DNA from: Sulfurospirillaceae bacterium | GTDB taxonomy: Bacteria > Campylobacterota > Campylobacteria > Campylobacterales > Sulfurospirillaceae | Assembly: GCA_028705785.1 (NCBI GenBank) | Contig: JAQWCT010000017.1 | Coordinates: 1 to 18,875 of the forward strand | DNA: 18,875 bases | Direction of reading: 5' to 3' | The notes under the pieces: model-generated | Databases searched by the model: none | The model's input: the letters and a program-made list of their open reading frames with translations, nothing else | What the model was told of the DNA's origin: nothing | Shown here: one piece after another, positions 7,834 to 15,297 of the stretch | How the letters are laid out: each line of letters opens with the position of its first letter | How positions within the stretch are numbered: position 1 is the stretch's first letter | Made by a program: the position numbers and the translations under genes

Positions 7834-9099
7834 CTAAAGTGTTTGTTCTTTTAAAACAAATCTATCAAAACTCAACACCTCGACATCTTCAATCGTCTCA
7901 TTGGTGTCATAGGTAATGAGCTTACAAACCTCGCCCTCTTTTTTAAAATATCCAAATGCCCCTAATTCGCGCTTTTTGGTCCTCTCTTCACGAATGTCAT
8001 ACGAAACTTGATAGAGCGTTTGAGCGCTATAAAAATCAACTTCATAAGTTTCTCTTAGATAACTTAGCGCTCTATCGCTTTGGTAGAGCGCATTAAAGAC
8101 AAGATTTTCCAAAGCATTTCCCATGTTGGATGAATTGCGAGGGGCTATTTGTAAAAAGCCATTATCGTTGATGTAGATTTTTTTCATTGATTTGATGCGC
8201 TCTTTTTCTTTGGTATGAAACCTATCCAACCGCTGAACTAAAAATACCTCTTCAAAATAGTGAATATACTCTTTAATAGTCTTATCGCTTATCCCAAATA
8301 TCCCCGCTAAAGTAGTGTAATTGAGCAAAGATGTAGCGTTGGAGAGTAAATAGAAAAAAAGACGCTCAATGGTTTCGCTATTTCGAATATTATAGCGTGG
8401 CACGATGTCACGGTAGATAATATTTTTAGCATAGCCGATGAGTAACTCTTTTTTGGTTAAAGGCTCTTCCATATCAAAAACCTCGTAAAACCCTCCCCAT
8501 GTCATATACTCTTCTTTGGCTCTGGCTATAGCTATTTTGTTTGTGATTTGGGCTAACTCATCGGTGTAATCAATGCCTTTATAATCCAAAAACTCCCTAA
8601 AGGAAAAGGTATCAAGATGGATATTTAAACTTCGCCCCGTAAGTAATGTGCCTAGTTCACTCGAGAGCATAGAAGAGTTTGAGCCTGTTATGATAAACTT
8701 TATATCACTGGATTCATACTTGCTTTTGATATAAACTTGCCAGTTACTAAAAAATTGTATCTCATCAAAAACGATGTATTGCTTACCCTTTGGATCGATT
8801 AGTTTTAAATACTCCTCAACAATCGTTTCCAAAAAATTAGCATCATGGTGATACTCTAAAAAGTAAGGTTGTTCCAGATTGACAAAAAGGATGTTGTGAG
8901 GATTTACGCCTTGTTTCACAAGATGGTTAATCGCCGTTTTCGCCAAAGTGCTTTTTCCACATCTTCGAATCCCCGTAATCGTAATGACATGCTTCAACGG
9001 AAGATACCGCATCAGCGTTTTTTCTTGCGTCCTTTTTGCATAACTTTTAAAAACACCATTCCAATGAGGATTTTGCTCTTGCAGTATATTTTTTATCAT
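7834..9099 (-). CDS. AAA ATPase of the AAA_14/DUF4143 type
   Basis: This 421-residue protein resembles the common but poorly understood bacterial ATPases with an AAA_14 N-terminal domain and a DUF4143 C-terminal domain. Walker A is GIRRCGKST (43-51), Walker B is YIVFDEIQ (D112, E113), and FIITGSNSSM (about 135-144) fits sensor 1. The middle (about 210-300) holds a helix-turn-helix-like stretch around NYTTLAGIFGISDKTIKEY. The C-terminal part includes the family-typical ENLVFNALYQS and YEVDFY. It is a single gene with its own strong promoter. Such genes are often in variable islands; function here is unknown. AAGGA lies 11 bases before the ATG, a rather long spacing. Confidence 0.88.
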   Translation of the reverse strand: MIKNILQEQNPHWNGVFKSYAKRTQEKTLMRYLPLKHVITITGIRRCGKSTLAKTAINHLVKQGVNPHNILFVNLEQPYFLEYHHDANFLETIVEEYLKLIDPKGKQYIVFDEIQFFSNWQVYIKSKYESSDIKFIITGSNSSMLSSELGTLLTGRSLNIHLDTFSFREFLDYKGIDYTDELAQITNKIAIARAKEEYMTWGGFYEVFDMEEPLTKKELLIGYAKNIIYRDIVPRYNIRNSETIERLFFYLLSNATSLLNYTTLAGIFGISDKTIKEYIHYFEEVFLVQRLDRFHTKEKERIKSMKKIYINDNGFLQIAPRNSSNMGNALENLVFNALYQSDRALSYLRETYEVDFYSAQTLYQVSYDIREERTKKRELGAFGYFKKEGEVCKLITYDTNETIEDVEVLSFDRFVLKEQTL

Positions 9100-9142
9100 A
9101 ATTCTCTAATTCCTTTCTATAATAGGAAATGTACTTCTGTAT

Positions 9143-9170
9143 ATTATAACAAAATAGAGATATTTGTCAA
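9143..9170 (-). promoter_or_regulatory. near-consensus sigma-70 promoter of the DUF4143 ATPase
   Basis: On the minus strand a full-consensus -35 TTGACA (9170-9165) and -10 TATAAT (9148-9143) are separated by 16 bases. The expected start is near 9136, giving a leader of about 37 bases. It is the best promoter match in the window. Confidence 0.82.
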
Positions 9171-9212
9171 ATATAATAAAGAGTATTGCTGTTATTGAAT
9201 AGGTGGTGTAAG

Positions 9213-9226
9213 CTTTACATGTAAAG
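9213..9226. repeat. palindrome CTTTACATGTAAAG, perfect copy
   Basis: This perfect copy lies in the spacer between two minus-strand genes, four bases before the GAAAGC hairpin, as part of the composite module. Confidence 0.9.
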
Positions 9227-9230
9227 AGGA

Positions 9231-9252
9231 GAAAGCTTCAATGGAGGCTTTC
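9231..9252. terminator. hairpin terminator downstream of the DUF6953-like gene
   Basis: GAAAGCTTC (9231-9239) pairs with GAGGCTTTC (9244-9252), nine pairs including one G-T, around a 4-base loop. For the minus-strand gene ending at 9279 it lies 27 bases downstream and is followed by TCCTCTTT. On the plus strand it is followed by a better tract (TTGATTTTATTTATT), so it may work both ways. Confidence 0.7.
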
Positions 9253-9278
9253 TTGATTTTATTTATTATCGAATGCGT

Positions 9279-9503
9279 TTAATGCCAACAACATCTATCT
9301 TTGTCCCAAACAATATCTTCGCCTTTTATTTTATTGAATTCCCTTATGACTTTTCTATCAATAGTAAGCGTTTTATGTGTCGTTTCAAAAACAAATTCGT
9401 TACCAAATTTTTCTTTGATAATCTCGACAAGCCCCACTTGAGGCAAAGAGCCATTTTTCTTTATTTCATTTAACATAAAACTAGCAACATCTTTTACAGT
9501 CAT
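9279..9503 (-). CDS. small conserved protein resembling DUF6953
   Basis: This 74-residue protein starts MTVKDVASFML, has a central IIKEKFGNEFV block and ends with VWDKDRCCWH. The pattern matches small proteins I recall as DUF6953, function unknown. The fold looks like a winged-helix-sized alpha/beta domain, with a short helix pair followed by strands. The ATG at 9503 follows AAGGA by seven bases and fits the usual family start better than the ATG one codon earlier. It stands alone between a terminator hairpin and the toxin-antitoxin-like pair read in the other direction. Confidence 0.65.
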   Translation of the reverse strand: MTVKDVASFMLNEIKKNGSLPQVGLVEIIKEKFGNEFVFETTHKTLTIDRKVIREFNKIKGEDIVWDKDRCCWH

Positions 9504-9588
9504 CATAATTTCCTTTTTTACACATCTTGTAAGTTTGTTGCATCATACAAAAAATATCATTAAAGAAGAAAGCTTTACAAAAATATGC

Positions 9589-9594
9589 TAAAAT
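9589..9594 (+). promoter_or_regulatory. extended -10 promoter of the DUF433/DUF5615 pair
   Basis: TGC-TAAAAT ending at 9594 is an extended -10 box, with no convincing -35. The start would be near 9601, with a leader of about 26 bases carrying AAGGGG (9615-9620). Confidence 0.5.
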
Positions 9595-9626
9595 AAGGCA
9601 CTACAAACATCGACAAGGGGCAAATG

Positions 9627-9851
9627 ATGAACACAACAGTTACCATCAAGTCATCCAAAAGAAGCGGTAAGCCTTGCATTCGAAATTTAAGAATTACAGT
9701 TTATGATGTCCTCAACATGCTAGCAAATGGCATGAGCTACGATGAGATTTTAGAAGACTTTCCAAAGCTTACAAAAGAAGACATCCTAGCAGCACTTGCC
9801 TATGCTGCCGATAGAGAGCATAAAACACTTACAGCAAAACTCAGTGCATAA
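9627..9851 (+). CDS. DUF433 family protein, antitoxin-like
   Basis: This 74-residue DUF433 protein is predicted to bind DNA through a helix-turn-helix. The family block is clear: SGKPCIRNLRITVYDVLNML followed by GMSYDEILEDFPKLTKEDI and AALAYAADRE. DUF433 proteins are commonly paired with PIN-like toxins (VapB45-type antitoxins). The ATG at 9627 sits six bases after AAGGGG and is preferred to the ATG one codon upstream. Its last eight bases overlap the start of the partner gene, so the two are translationally coupled. It probably represses its own promoter, as antitoxins do, but no operator was identified. Confidence 0.87.
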   Translation: MNTTVTIKSSKRSGKPCIRNLRITVYDVLNMLANGMSYDEILEDFPKLTKEDILAALAYAADREHKTLTAKLSA

Positions 9852-10176
9852 ACTCCTTTTTGACAATAATATCTCCCATCGCGTATTGCCAAAAATAGCG
9901 GACATCTTCCCCAATTCCTTACATGTAATGCTCAAAGACCTTGACGAATCAACCGACTTGGAAGTATGGAGATATGCAAAACTCCATGACTTTGCCATCG
10001 TCACCAAAGATTCTGATTTCAACGATTTGGCGATTTACCGAGGCATCCCACCCAAAATTATCTGGATCAAACTGGGAAATTGTAAGGTTGACGCTATTGC
10101 TACGGTGTTGCAAGAAAATTATGAGAGCATCGTAGAATTTTTAGACGATGATGTAAGCGCTATTTTGGAGATATAA
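9844..10176 (+). CDS. DUF5615 PIN-like protein, toxin-like partner
   Basis: This 110-residue protein of the DUF5615 (Mut7-C/PIN-like) family is a predicted metal-dependent RNase. Members begin with a strand then DxNxS, here KLLFDNNIS (D7), and carry later acidic residues in the block AIVTKDSDFND (D56, D58, D61), followed by PPKIIWIKLGN. The start is taken as GTG at 9844 because the protein then begins just before the first family strand; in-frame ATG at 9802 and TTG at 9796 would add unrelated residues encoded inside the antitoxin gene. The eight-base overlap with the DUF433 gene and the gene order antitoxin-toxin are typical of VapBC45-like pairs. Toxicity is inferred from the family. Confidence 0.83.
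   Translation: MHKLLFDNNISHRVLPKIADIFPNSLHVMLKDLDESTDLEVWRYAKLHDFAIVTKDSDFNDLAIYRGIPPKIIWIKLGNCKVDAIATVLQENYESIVEFLDDDVSAILEI
9919..9928. repeat. palindrome core TTACATGTAA, variant
   Basis: Only the 10-bp core is kept (CCTTACATGTAATG). It lies in the DUF5615 gene and is read as Leu-His-Val. Confidence 0.7.
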
Positions 10177-10212
10177 AAGTTAGAAATACTGCTTAAAAAT
10201 CTGTGTAAATAT

Positions 10213-10254
10213 CTTTACATGTAAAGATGGAAAAACCTTAAAAACAAGCTTTCC
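10213..10254. repeat. composite module: palindrome plus degenerate hairpin
   Basis: A perfect CTTTACATGTAAAG (10213-10226) is followed by GGAAA (10229-10233) and TTTCC (10250-10254), with CTT/AAG pairing inside. This is a weaker version of the hairpin seen at 7805 and 9231. It lies between the converging DUF5615 and STAND NTPase genes and may serve as a weak terminator. Confidence 0.6.
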
Positions 10255-10273
10255 CTGTACCCATCCCAAGTCG

Positions 10274-13200
10274 CTAATAAAGTAATCGCTCTTCTTCATC
10301 TCTAATTTGTTCTCTATTTCGTGTATATTCGAAGCCTTCTTTTGCCCATTTTAAAAATTCGACCACACTTTCGTTATTCTCATATAACTTCAACATACTA
10401 GTTGTATTGGATATTTTCTCATTAGCAACTGGAACATAAGAGCCACTCCAACTTTCATGTCTGGTTTGTATACTACTGTATAAATCTTTATCAGTAGGAA
10501 ATTCAGTTAAAAGCTTAATGACAATATCTGGTAAAGTGTCACTTTTAAAATCAATATTTAGAGAATCTGCAACTATATATTTAGCTTTTTTATAATTTGT
10601 TGTTTTTAACCAACTTATTACATCATCTGCATTTATATACGAAAAGATTGAATGATTGAACCAATGAGATAGATAACCACCTTGCATAAAATCAATAAAA
10701 CGACTGTATAGAGGATAACTTGTTGGTTTCAACTCATCAAGTCTATTTTTTATTTTTTCCCAAAAAAACTCTGGGTATTTTTGTATAATTTTATATATTG
10801 AATGAAATCCTCTATCTTCAAATTTACCCTCATTGTCAAATTCGCTTAAAATAGCTTCCCATATATGCGATAATAAGCCATCATCCAGTTCCAATTCATT
10901 TATAAAATAACTATCAATCATTTCATCTATATCATGATGAAGTTTGTGCAACGAAATACAATTAAAGATTTTATGTTCTAGATAATATTTAGTATATTTT
11001 TCTATTAACTCTTTATCTTTTTGATGATTTACATATTGCATACATAAAATAAAACTATCGCATTTGTTGTCAATATAAGAATTTAGTCTATCAATAAAAT
11101 TAACGAATTCCTGCTTAGCTAAATCTCTAAGCCAAAACCCAAAAGTCAAATTTTCTAACAGGTGGGATTCTATTTCTTTTTTTTCCAGTAGCATATATAA
11201 ATATTTTATACTTACTTCTGTAGGTTTCGAATAATGTATAAAATCAAGCATCAAACTTTTATCATTTAGTTTTGTATATATTTCATGGAATAGCGCATTA
11301 TAGTTCTCAGTAATATCTATTGGACTATTAAACAAATATGCTAATATAAACCTATTATTTGAATTTTTCGTTAGAGTGGGGATAAGATTTAATATATCTT
11401 CATATAAATTGCCTTCTATGTCCATTTTGGCAAGTTCTTTCCCAAGGTCGAAAACATTTGAAGTGCTCTTTTCTAATAAACCAGTATAGTCTCTATGAAT
11501 CCAAATATCCTGAGCAATAACTTTACAATGCTTTTCAAAAGCTTCTTCTGAGTTATATCTATATCGTTCTGTCTGAAAAAATAACTCTTTTGCCTCTTTT
11601 ATATCAGTTGTATCAGTAAATTTATTGTAGAGACTCTTTAATCTTTTGATAATGGCTTTGGATAATTTTTCATCCTTGTCATATTTAAGGATCATTGATA
11701 TTTCTTCAAATAGTAAAGATTTCAAATACGGATGTGCACTTAATAATTTTTCAATAAACTCTAAAAGCCAAATATTAATTTGATTATATTGCATCATCAT
11801 TCTGCTTGAATGTAGTAAATCATTTAATATTTTTGACTGTAAGTTTATAGATGAATTCTCATATACAAATGTTATTAACTCTTTTAATTTTTCAAAATAT
11901 GCATCTATCTCTGCTTGTGTTTCAGGATGATAGTGTTCTGGAATAAATTCAGGAAAGGTTGCGTGATTTTTATGCGTTGCCATATAATTAAGTTGAGGAT
12001 ATGATCTACTTAATGCCTCTAATAATATCAATCTATCTTCATTTTCTGAGTACTCTTTATATAAGTTTTTTAATAACTCAAGACGATTAACAATATTTAC
12101 TTCTGTACCACCAAGTATTAATTGAAAAGTATCGTTAAATACACCTTTTGAATTATTCCCCCAAGATTCATTCTCAGCTCTTGCCAGCTGAAAAAGTATC
12201 CTAACACTGTCCAAGAATGTATCTTTTGAGGCTATTAATATTTCTAATGTATGGACAAGATATCTTCTTCCATCTGTTAGTTTTAAGAAATCTTCTTTTG
12301 TTTTGTCTTTTAGTAATTTTTTTAAAATGCCAATAGAATATTTTTCATCTTTTAGACACAATGTATACAATATTTTAGAACCAAAACCATCACTTATTTG
12401 TTCATATGTGAGCTTTGATAAAATCTGAAAAAGTAAATCCTTGTGTTGAGGTGTATCAAACGGCACACCTCGTAGCTTTTCAAAAAAGCCACTCATCAAG
12501 CCTTCATTATTCAGTTTTTGGAACAATTCATTAATAAAGTTATAATCATTGATTTCGATAAATTGGTTAAATAGATGAATAGAAATAGGTCGTGGACTTA
12601 TATACAAAAATCTGCCTGCTTTTCTTATAATGCCTTTTTTTACTAAATGATCTATTGTAATTGTTGATGCTACTAAATCAATTTTGAAATGTTCAAAAAT
12701 AATCTTTTTATACTGACTAAATTCATCTGTATTTGGAAACATTTTAAATATAGAGATTGCTTGAAGAATTTTTATATCCTCTGCTTTATCAGTAATTTTA
12801 CTTAAAATATTATCTAATAACCATGATTTAAAATCTGGATTATTAGTATCACCTTTTTCAATATCAAATGATTCTGCCATAAAATAGGCAAGTCTCGGAT
12901 ATCCTTCCGTATAATAAGCAATTTTTTTAGCTAAATCGTCATTTAATAAATGATTTACTTCTTGAATTAATTTTACTGTTTCTGCCTCTTCTAAGCCCTC
13001 TAGCATAATTCTTTTTTCATCTTTACAATGAATTTTATCTTGAGTCGATAAAACTTGGTCAATTGTAATTACAACTAAATTTGGATAGGTTTTTAAGTGT
13101 CTATAAATTTGAACATGACTGTCATAAGGGCATTCATCAATGACAAATATCACTAATTCTTGACTGTTAGTTGGAAGCTTTTTGCAAAATACTTGTAAAT

Positions 13201-14008
13201 CGCTTAAAATAGAATCATTATAGCTTTGAACATATAGAACAAAATTCTTATATTTTTCATCATTCAGTGTTTCGTAGATAAATCTCGTTTTTCCAATTCC
13301 TGAGAAACCCTCCACACGGATAAATGATGAACTTTGAGAAGTTAATGTTCTATCAATTTCTTCTCGTATTTGAGCGATACTAGTTTCTCTTTTTTTATCG
13401 TTTATATATTTTACATCATCACTAAACTGGTTTATCTCACGCTCATAAAAATCAAATAACTCAAAATATTTTGTATGTAGATTACGACTTAAATATATCT
13501 GCGGAATACTACTAGCCCATTCTGTTAGTTTTGTTAATCCAAAAATTTTTACAGATACATTTTGGTAACCTTTACTTTTAAATACTTCTTTTAGCACTCT
13601 TTCTTTTTCTTCAAATTTAATTGCAGGTAAATCAGTTTTATTGGTAATGAGTAAATAGGTATACCCACTTTGAATCAATTCTTTAAGTTTTGGTTTTAAA
13701 TCTGTTTTATCGCTTTTGAGTATTTCATGTTCAAACCAAGGTTTATCACCTATTTCTGTCGCTTTGAATTGAAATACTACATTTGAATTTGGCAAAAATA
13801 GATGATTTACAGGAATGGGTTTATTAAAATTATTAAACTCTCCATCTGAACCACCATCACCAGTTTTAGTATTCAAAGAGATATCTAACCCTTGATTTAG
13901 CAAATTTAACTTTGCAATTTCATAATACATAATTTGATAAACTAATGCTGGTAATCCAACTTCATCTAAGTTTTTTATATCATTTATATCAGTGTCAGAT
14001 ATTGCCAT
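10274..14008 (-). CDS. Mrr-like nuclease / STAND-like NTPase, candidate antiphage protein
   Basis: This is a 1244-residue multidomain protein. Residues 20-180 look like a PD-(D/E)XK (Mrr-like) nuclease: GDGGSDGE (D55, E57) followed by a strand with QFK (Q80, K82). A P-loop NTPase follows, with Walker A GFSGIGKT (234-241) and Walker B VIFVIDE (D291, E292), then a likely winged helix (about 410-500, ending near YISPRPISIHLFN) and some 700 residues of helical repeats. This order (nuclease, NTPase, long sensor) matches Avs-type antiviral STAND proteins, though 1244 is short for those. The ATG at 14008 has AGGA eight bases upstream, so I prefer it to the ATG at 14047. The gene is visibly more AT-rich than hcp and lacks the dispersed palindrome, consistent with transfer. 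The defence role is an inference. Confidence 0.8.
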   Translation of the reverse strand: MAISDTDINDIKNLDEVGLPALVYQIMYYEIAKLNLLNQGLDISLNTKTGDGGSDGEFNNFNKPIPVNHLFLPNSNVVFQFKATEIGDKPWFEHEILKSDKTDLKPKLKELIQSGYTYLLITNKTDLPAIKFEEKERVLKEVFKSKGYQNVSVKIFGLTKLTEWASSIPQIYLSRNLHTKYFELFDFYEREINQFSDDVKYINDKKRETSIAQIREEIDRTLTSQSSSFIRVEGFSGIGKTRFIYETLNDEKYKNFVLYVQSYNDSILSDLQVFCKKLPTNSQELVIFVIDECPYDSHVQIYRHLKTYPNLVVITIDQVLSTQDKIHCKDEKRIMLEGLEEAETVKLIQEVNHLLNDDLAKKIAYYTEGYPRLAYFMAESFDIEKGDTNNPDFKSWLLDNILSKITDKAEDIKILQAISIFKMFPNTDEFSQYKKIIFEHFKIDLVASTITIDHLVKKGIIRKAGRFLYISPRPISIHLFNQFIEINDYNFINELFQKLNNEGLMSGFFEKLRGVPFDTPQHKDLLFQILSKLTYEQISDGFGSKILYTLCLKDEKYSIGILKKLLKDKTKEDFLKLTDGRRYLVHTLEILIASKDTFLDSVRILFQLARAENESWGNNSKGVFNDTFQLILGGTEVNIVNRLELLKNLYKEYSENEDRLILLEALSRSYPQLNYMATHKNHATFPEFIPEHYHPETQAEIDAYFEKLKELITFVYENSSINLQSKILNDLLHSSRMMMQYNQINIWLLEFIEKLLSAHPYLKSLLFEEISMILKYDKDEKLSKAIIKRLKSLYNKFTDTTDIKEAKELFFQTERYRYNSEEAFEKHCKVIAQDIWIHRDYTGLLEKSTSNVFDLGKELAKMDIEGNLYEDILNLIPTLTKNSNNRFILAYLFNSPIDITENYNALFHEIYTKLNDKSLMLDFIHYSKPTEVSIKYLYMLLEKKEIESHLLENLTFGFWLRDLAKQEFVNFIDRLNSYIDNKCDSFILCMQYVNHQKDKELIEKYTKYYLEHKIFNCISLHKLHHDIDEMIDSYFINELELDDGLLSHIWEAILSEFDNEGKFEDRGFHSIYKIIQKYPEFFWEKIKNRLDELKPTSYPLYSRFIDFMQGGYLSHWFNHSIFSYINADDVISWLKTTNYKKAKYIVADSLNIDFKSDTLPDIVIKLLTEFPTDKDLYSSIQTRHESWSGSYVPVANEKISNTTSMLKLYENNESVVEFLKWAKEGFEYTRNREQIRDEEERLLY

Positions 14009-14042
14009 AATAATTTTCCTATTTTTGTTTCTTAGCAAGTTT

Positions 14043-14048
14043 ATCATA
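14043..14048 (-). promoter_or_regulatory. candidate -10 box of the STAND NTPase gene
   Basis: TATGAT on the minus strand lies 34 bases before the chosen ATG. The -35 is poor and would fall in the terminator stem (TTTACC). The short spacer allows little else. Confidence 0.35.
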
Positions 14049-14060
14049 AACGGATTTTAG

Positions 14061-14095
14061 AAAAAAGGTAAAGCTAAATTTTAAACTTTTTTACC
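14061..14095 (-). terminator. intrinsic terminator after the NERD gene
   Basis: On the minus strand GGTAAA pairs with TTTACC, with an AT-rich loop, and runs into TTTTTT. It starts about 11 bases past the NERD gene stop. It separates that gene from the large NTPase gene, whose -10 (TATGAT, 14048-14043) lies just beyond. Confidence 0.55.
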
Positions 14096-14105
14096 CATGC
14101 ATTGG

Positions 14106-14855
14106 TTATGTACCTTTAATGATATTTCGACATTTCGGGTATCCACTACATCCGTAAAATTCTTGTCTTGTTTGTCTATTTTGTCTTAAAACCATCTCTT
14201 TGCCACATCGTGAGCATATTTTAGTTGTTTGTATTGGCATGGGCTTTGTATCGTGTCGCTCTTGTAAGTTGGCAACATGTTCTCTATCGGTTGAAAAGCT
14301 TTGTTTGAGGCGTTTTTGGTTTAGGGTTTCTATCGTCATGTCAAATTGATAGGCGGAGAGTTTTTCTTCTTGGAAAGATTCAATATAAGAAGTGTATTTT
14401 GCATTGATAAAAACATTTTCTGGCATAGTTGTTTTAAACTCGCAATCGCCGATAAACACAACAATCGAGATAAGACTTTGCGCTGGCAATGCCAATATCT
14501 CTTCTAAGGCTTTGGTATGTCGATAATTTTGGCGTAAAGGATTTTGAAAGCGGTGTTTCTCTTTGAAGATTTGCTGTGTCCACTTTTCTTGGTGCTCATC
14601 CCCAAAAATCCACCCTTTCATGTTTTTTGTCTCAATCACAAAAACACCATAACGAGAGACAATAACATGGTCTATCTGCGTGGTTGAGCCGTCATTTAAT
14701 TGTAAAGTGATGTTTTTGATATTGACATATTTGTCTTTATCAAGGTGCAAAGAAGTCGCAACATTGACCGTAAATTCGCCAACTTTGCCTTTCATCCAAG
14801 GTGTTTTAAATAAAATACCCAGTACAAAAACAGAACCAAGGAACCAAAAAATCAC
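14106..14855 (-). CDS. NERD-domain protein with topoisomerase-type zinc finger
   Basis: This 249-residue protein has an N-terminal membrane segment (about 2-16). A NERD (nuclease-related) domain follows at about 22-140, with GEFTVN (E27), IDHVIVSRYGVFVIETKN (D62, E75, K77) and GWIFG, a typical PD-(D/E)XK-like set. A C4 zinc finger as in topoisomerase I ends it: C214, C217, C236 and C242 (CX2C-X18-CX5C). It starts at GTG 14855, eight bases after AAAGG. That ribosome site is partly formed by the palindrome copy at 14865. Its position directly upstream of the nuclease-NTPase gene on the same strand suggests a linked function in nucleic-acid processing or defence, but a terminator lies between them. 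NERD function remains uncertain. Confidence 0.87.
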   Translation of the reverse strand: MIFWFLGSVFVLGILFKTPWMKGKVGEFTVNVATSLHLDKDKYVNIKNITLQLNDGSTTQIDHVIVSRYGVFVIETKNMKGWIFGDEHQEKWTQQIFKEKHRFQNPLRQNYRHTKALEEILALPAQSLISIVVFIGDCEFKTTMPENVFINAKYTSYIESFQEEKLSAYQFDMTIETLNQKRLKQSFSTDREHVANLQERHDTKPMPIQTTKICSRCGKEMVLRQNRQTRQEFYGCSGYPKCRNIIKGT

Positions 14856-14864
14856 TTTATTTGC

Positions 14865-14877
14865 CTTTACATGTAAG
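14865..14877. repeat. palindrome CTTTACATGTAAG, near-perfect copy
   Basis: This copy has one base lost from the right arm. It lies directly upstream of the NERD gene start, and on the minus strand its end contributes the AAAGG ribosome site. Confidence 0.75.
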
Positions 14878-14900
14878 AAATAAAATCACCATTATTGTAT

Positions 14901-15116
14901 CTATTTTAAAACACCATCAACCTCTATCACCTTATCACCAACTTCAATTCTCTCACCCAAAACAATTTTAGCGCGTTTTCTAAGCTCAACTTCACCGTTT
15001 CGTTTAACCGCTCCCTCTTCGATGAGCATCTTAGCTTGCCCTCCACTCTCAGCAACTCCCGTAACTTTGAGAAGTTTAAATAACTCTATGAAGTCTTCTT
15101 CTAATTCAAATTTCAT
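14901..15116 (-). CDS. small S4-domain RNA-binding protein
   Basis: This 71-residue protein is essentially a single S4 RNA-binding domain of the YbcJ/RqcP-like group. Visible features are LLKVTGVAESGGQAKMLIEE, GAVKRNGEVELRKRAKI and a final strand GDKVIEV. Such proteins bind structured RNA, often on ribosomes or 50S intermediates. The ATG at 15116 has AAGGA seven bases upstream, whereas the ATG at 15122 would directly abut it, so 15116 is preferred. It is transcribed alone from an extended -10 promoter at 15162-15167, which is flanked by two palindrome copies. The exact partner RNA is unknown. Confidence 0.88.
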   Translation of the reverse strand: MKFELEEDFIELFKLLKVTGVAESGGQAKMLIEEGAVKRNGEVELRKRAKIVLGERIEVGDKVIEVDGVLK

Positions 15117-15133
15117 TTTCATTCCTTCATTTT

Positions 15134-15147
15134 CTTTACATGTAAAG
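15134..15147. repeat. palindrome CTTTACATGTAAAG, perfect copy
   Basis: This copy lies in the leader of the S4 gene. With four more bases (to 15151) it forms an 18-bp inverted match to 15199-15216. Confidence 0.9.
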
Positions 15148-15161
15148 AGTTCAATGTTTGG

Positions 15162-15167
15162 ATTGTA
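15162..15167 (-). promoter_or_regulatory. extended -10 promoter of the S4 gene
   Basis: TGC-TACAAT on the minus strand. The start would be near 15155, with a leader of about 40 bases containing a palindrome copy. Confidence 0.5.
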
Positions 15168-15202
15168 GCATAGTTTGAGAGCGTAAGGTGAGATTATTAA
15201 CT

Positions 15203-15216
15203 CTTTACATGTAAAG
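15203..15216. repeat. palindrome CTTTACATGTAAAG, perfect copy
   Basis: This copy lies upstream of the S4 promoter. Its right arm overlaps the stem of the terminator at 15213. Confidence 0.9.
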
Positions 15217-15249
15217 CCAAAAGTATGAAAAATTGGCTTTGATTTTTTT
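15213..15249 (+). terminator. intrinsic terminator on the plus strand
   Basis: AAAGCCAA (15213-15220) pairs perfectly with TTGGCTTT (15233-15240) and is followed by GATTTTTTT. No plus-strand gene lies upstream, so it may end an unannotated short transcript or block antisense transcription into the next gene. Confidence 0.7.
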
Positions 15250-15297
15250 ATCTTTTGCTTGTTGCATCTATTTTATAAAAAATTAAATAATTAGCGC

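Noticed and set aside
8869..9198. Plus-strand open frame of 109 codons over the DUF4143 ATPase start
   Set aside because: It is antisense to the Walker A region and promoter of a clear gene, with no ribosome site.
14009..14047. ATG start at 14047 for the nuclease-NTPase
   Set aside because: It has no ribosome site. The ATG at 14008 follows AGGA at good spacing and the extra residues carry no domain sequence.
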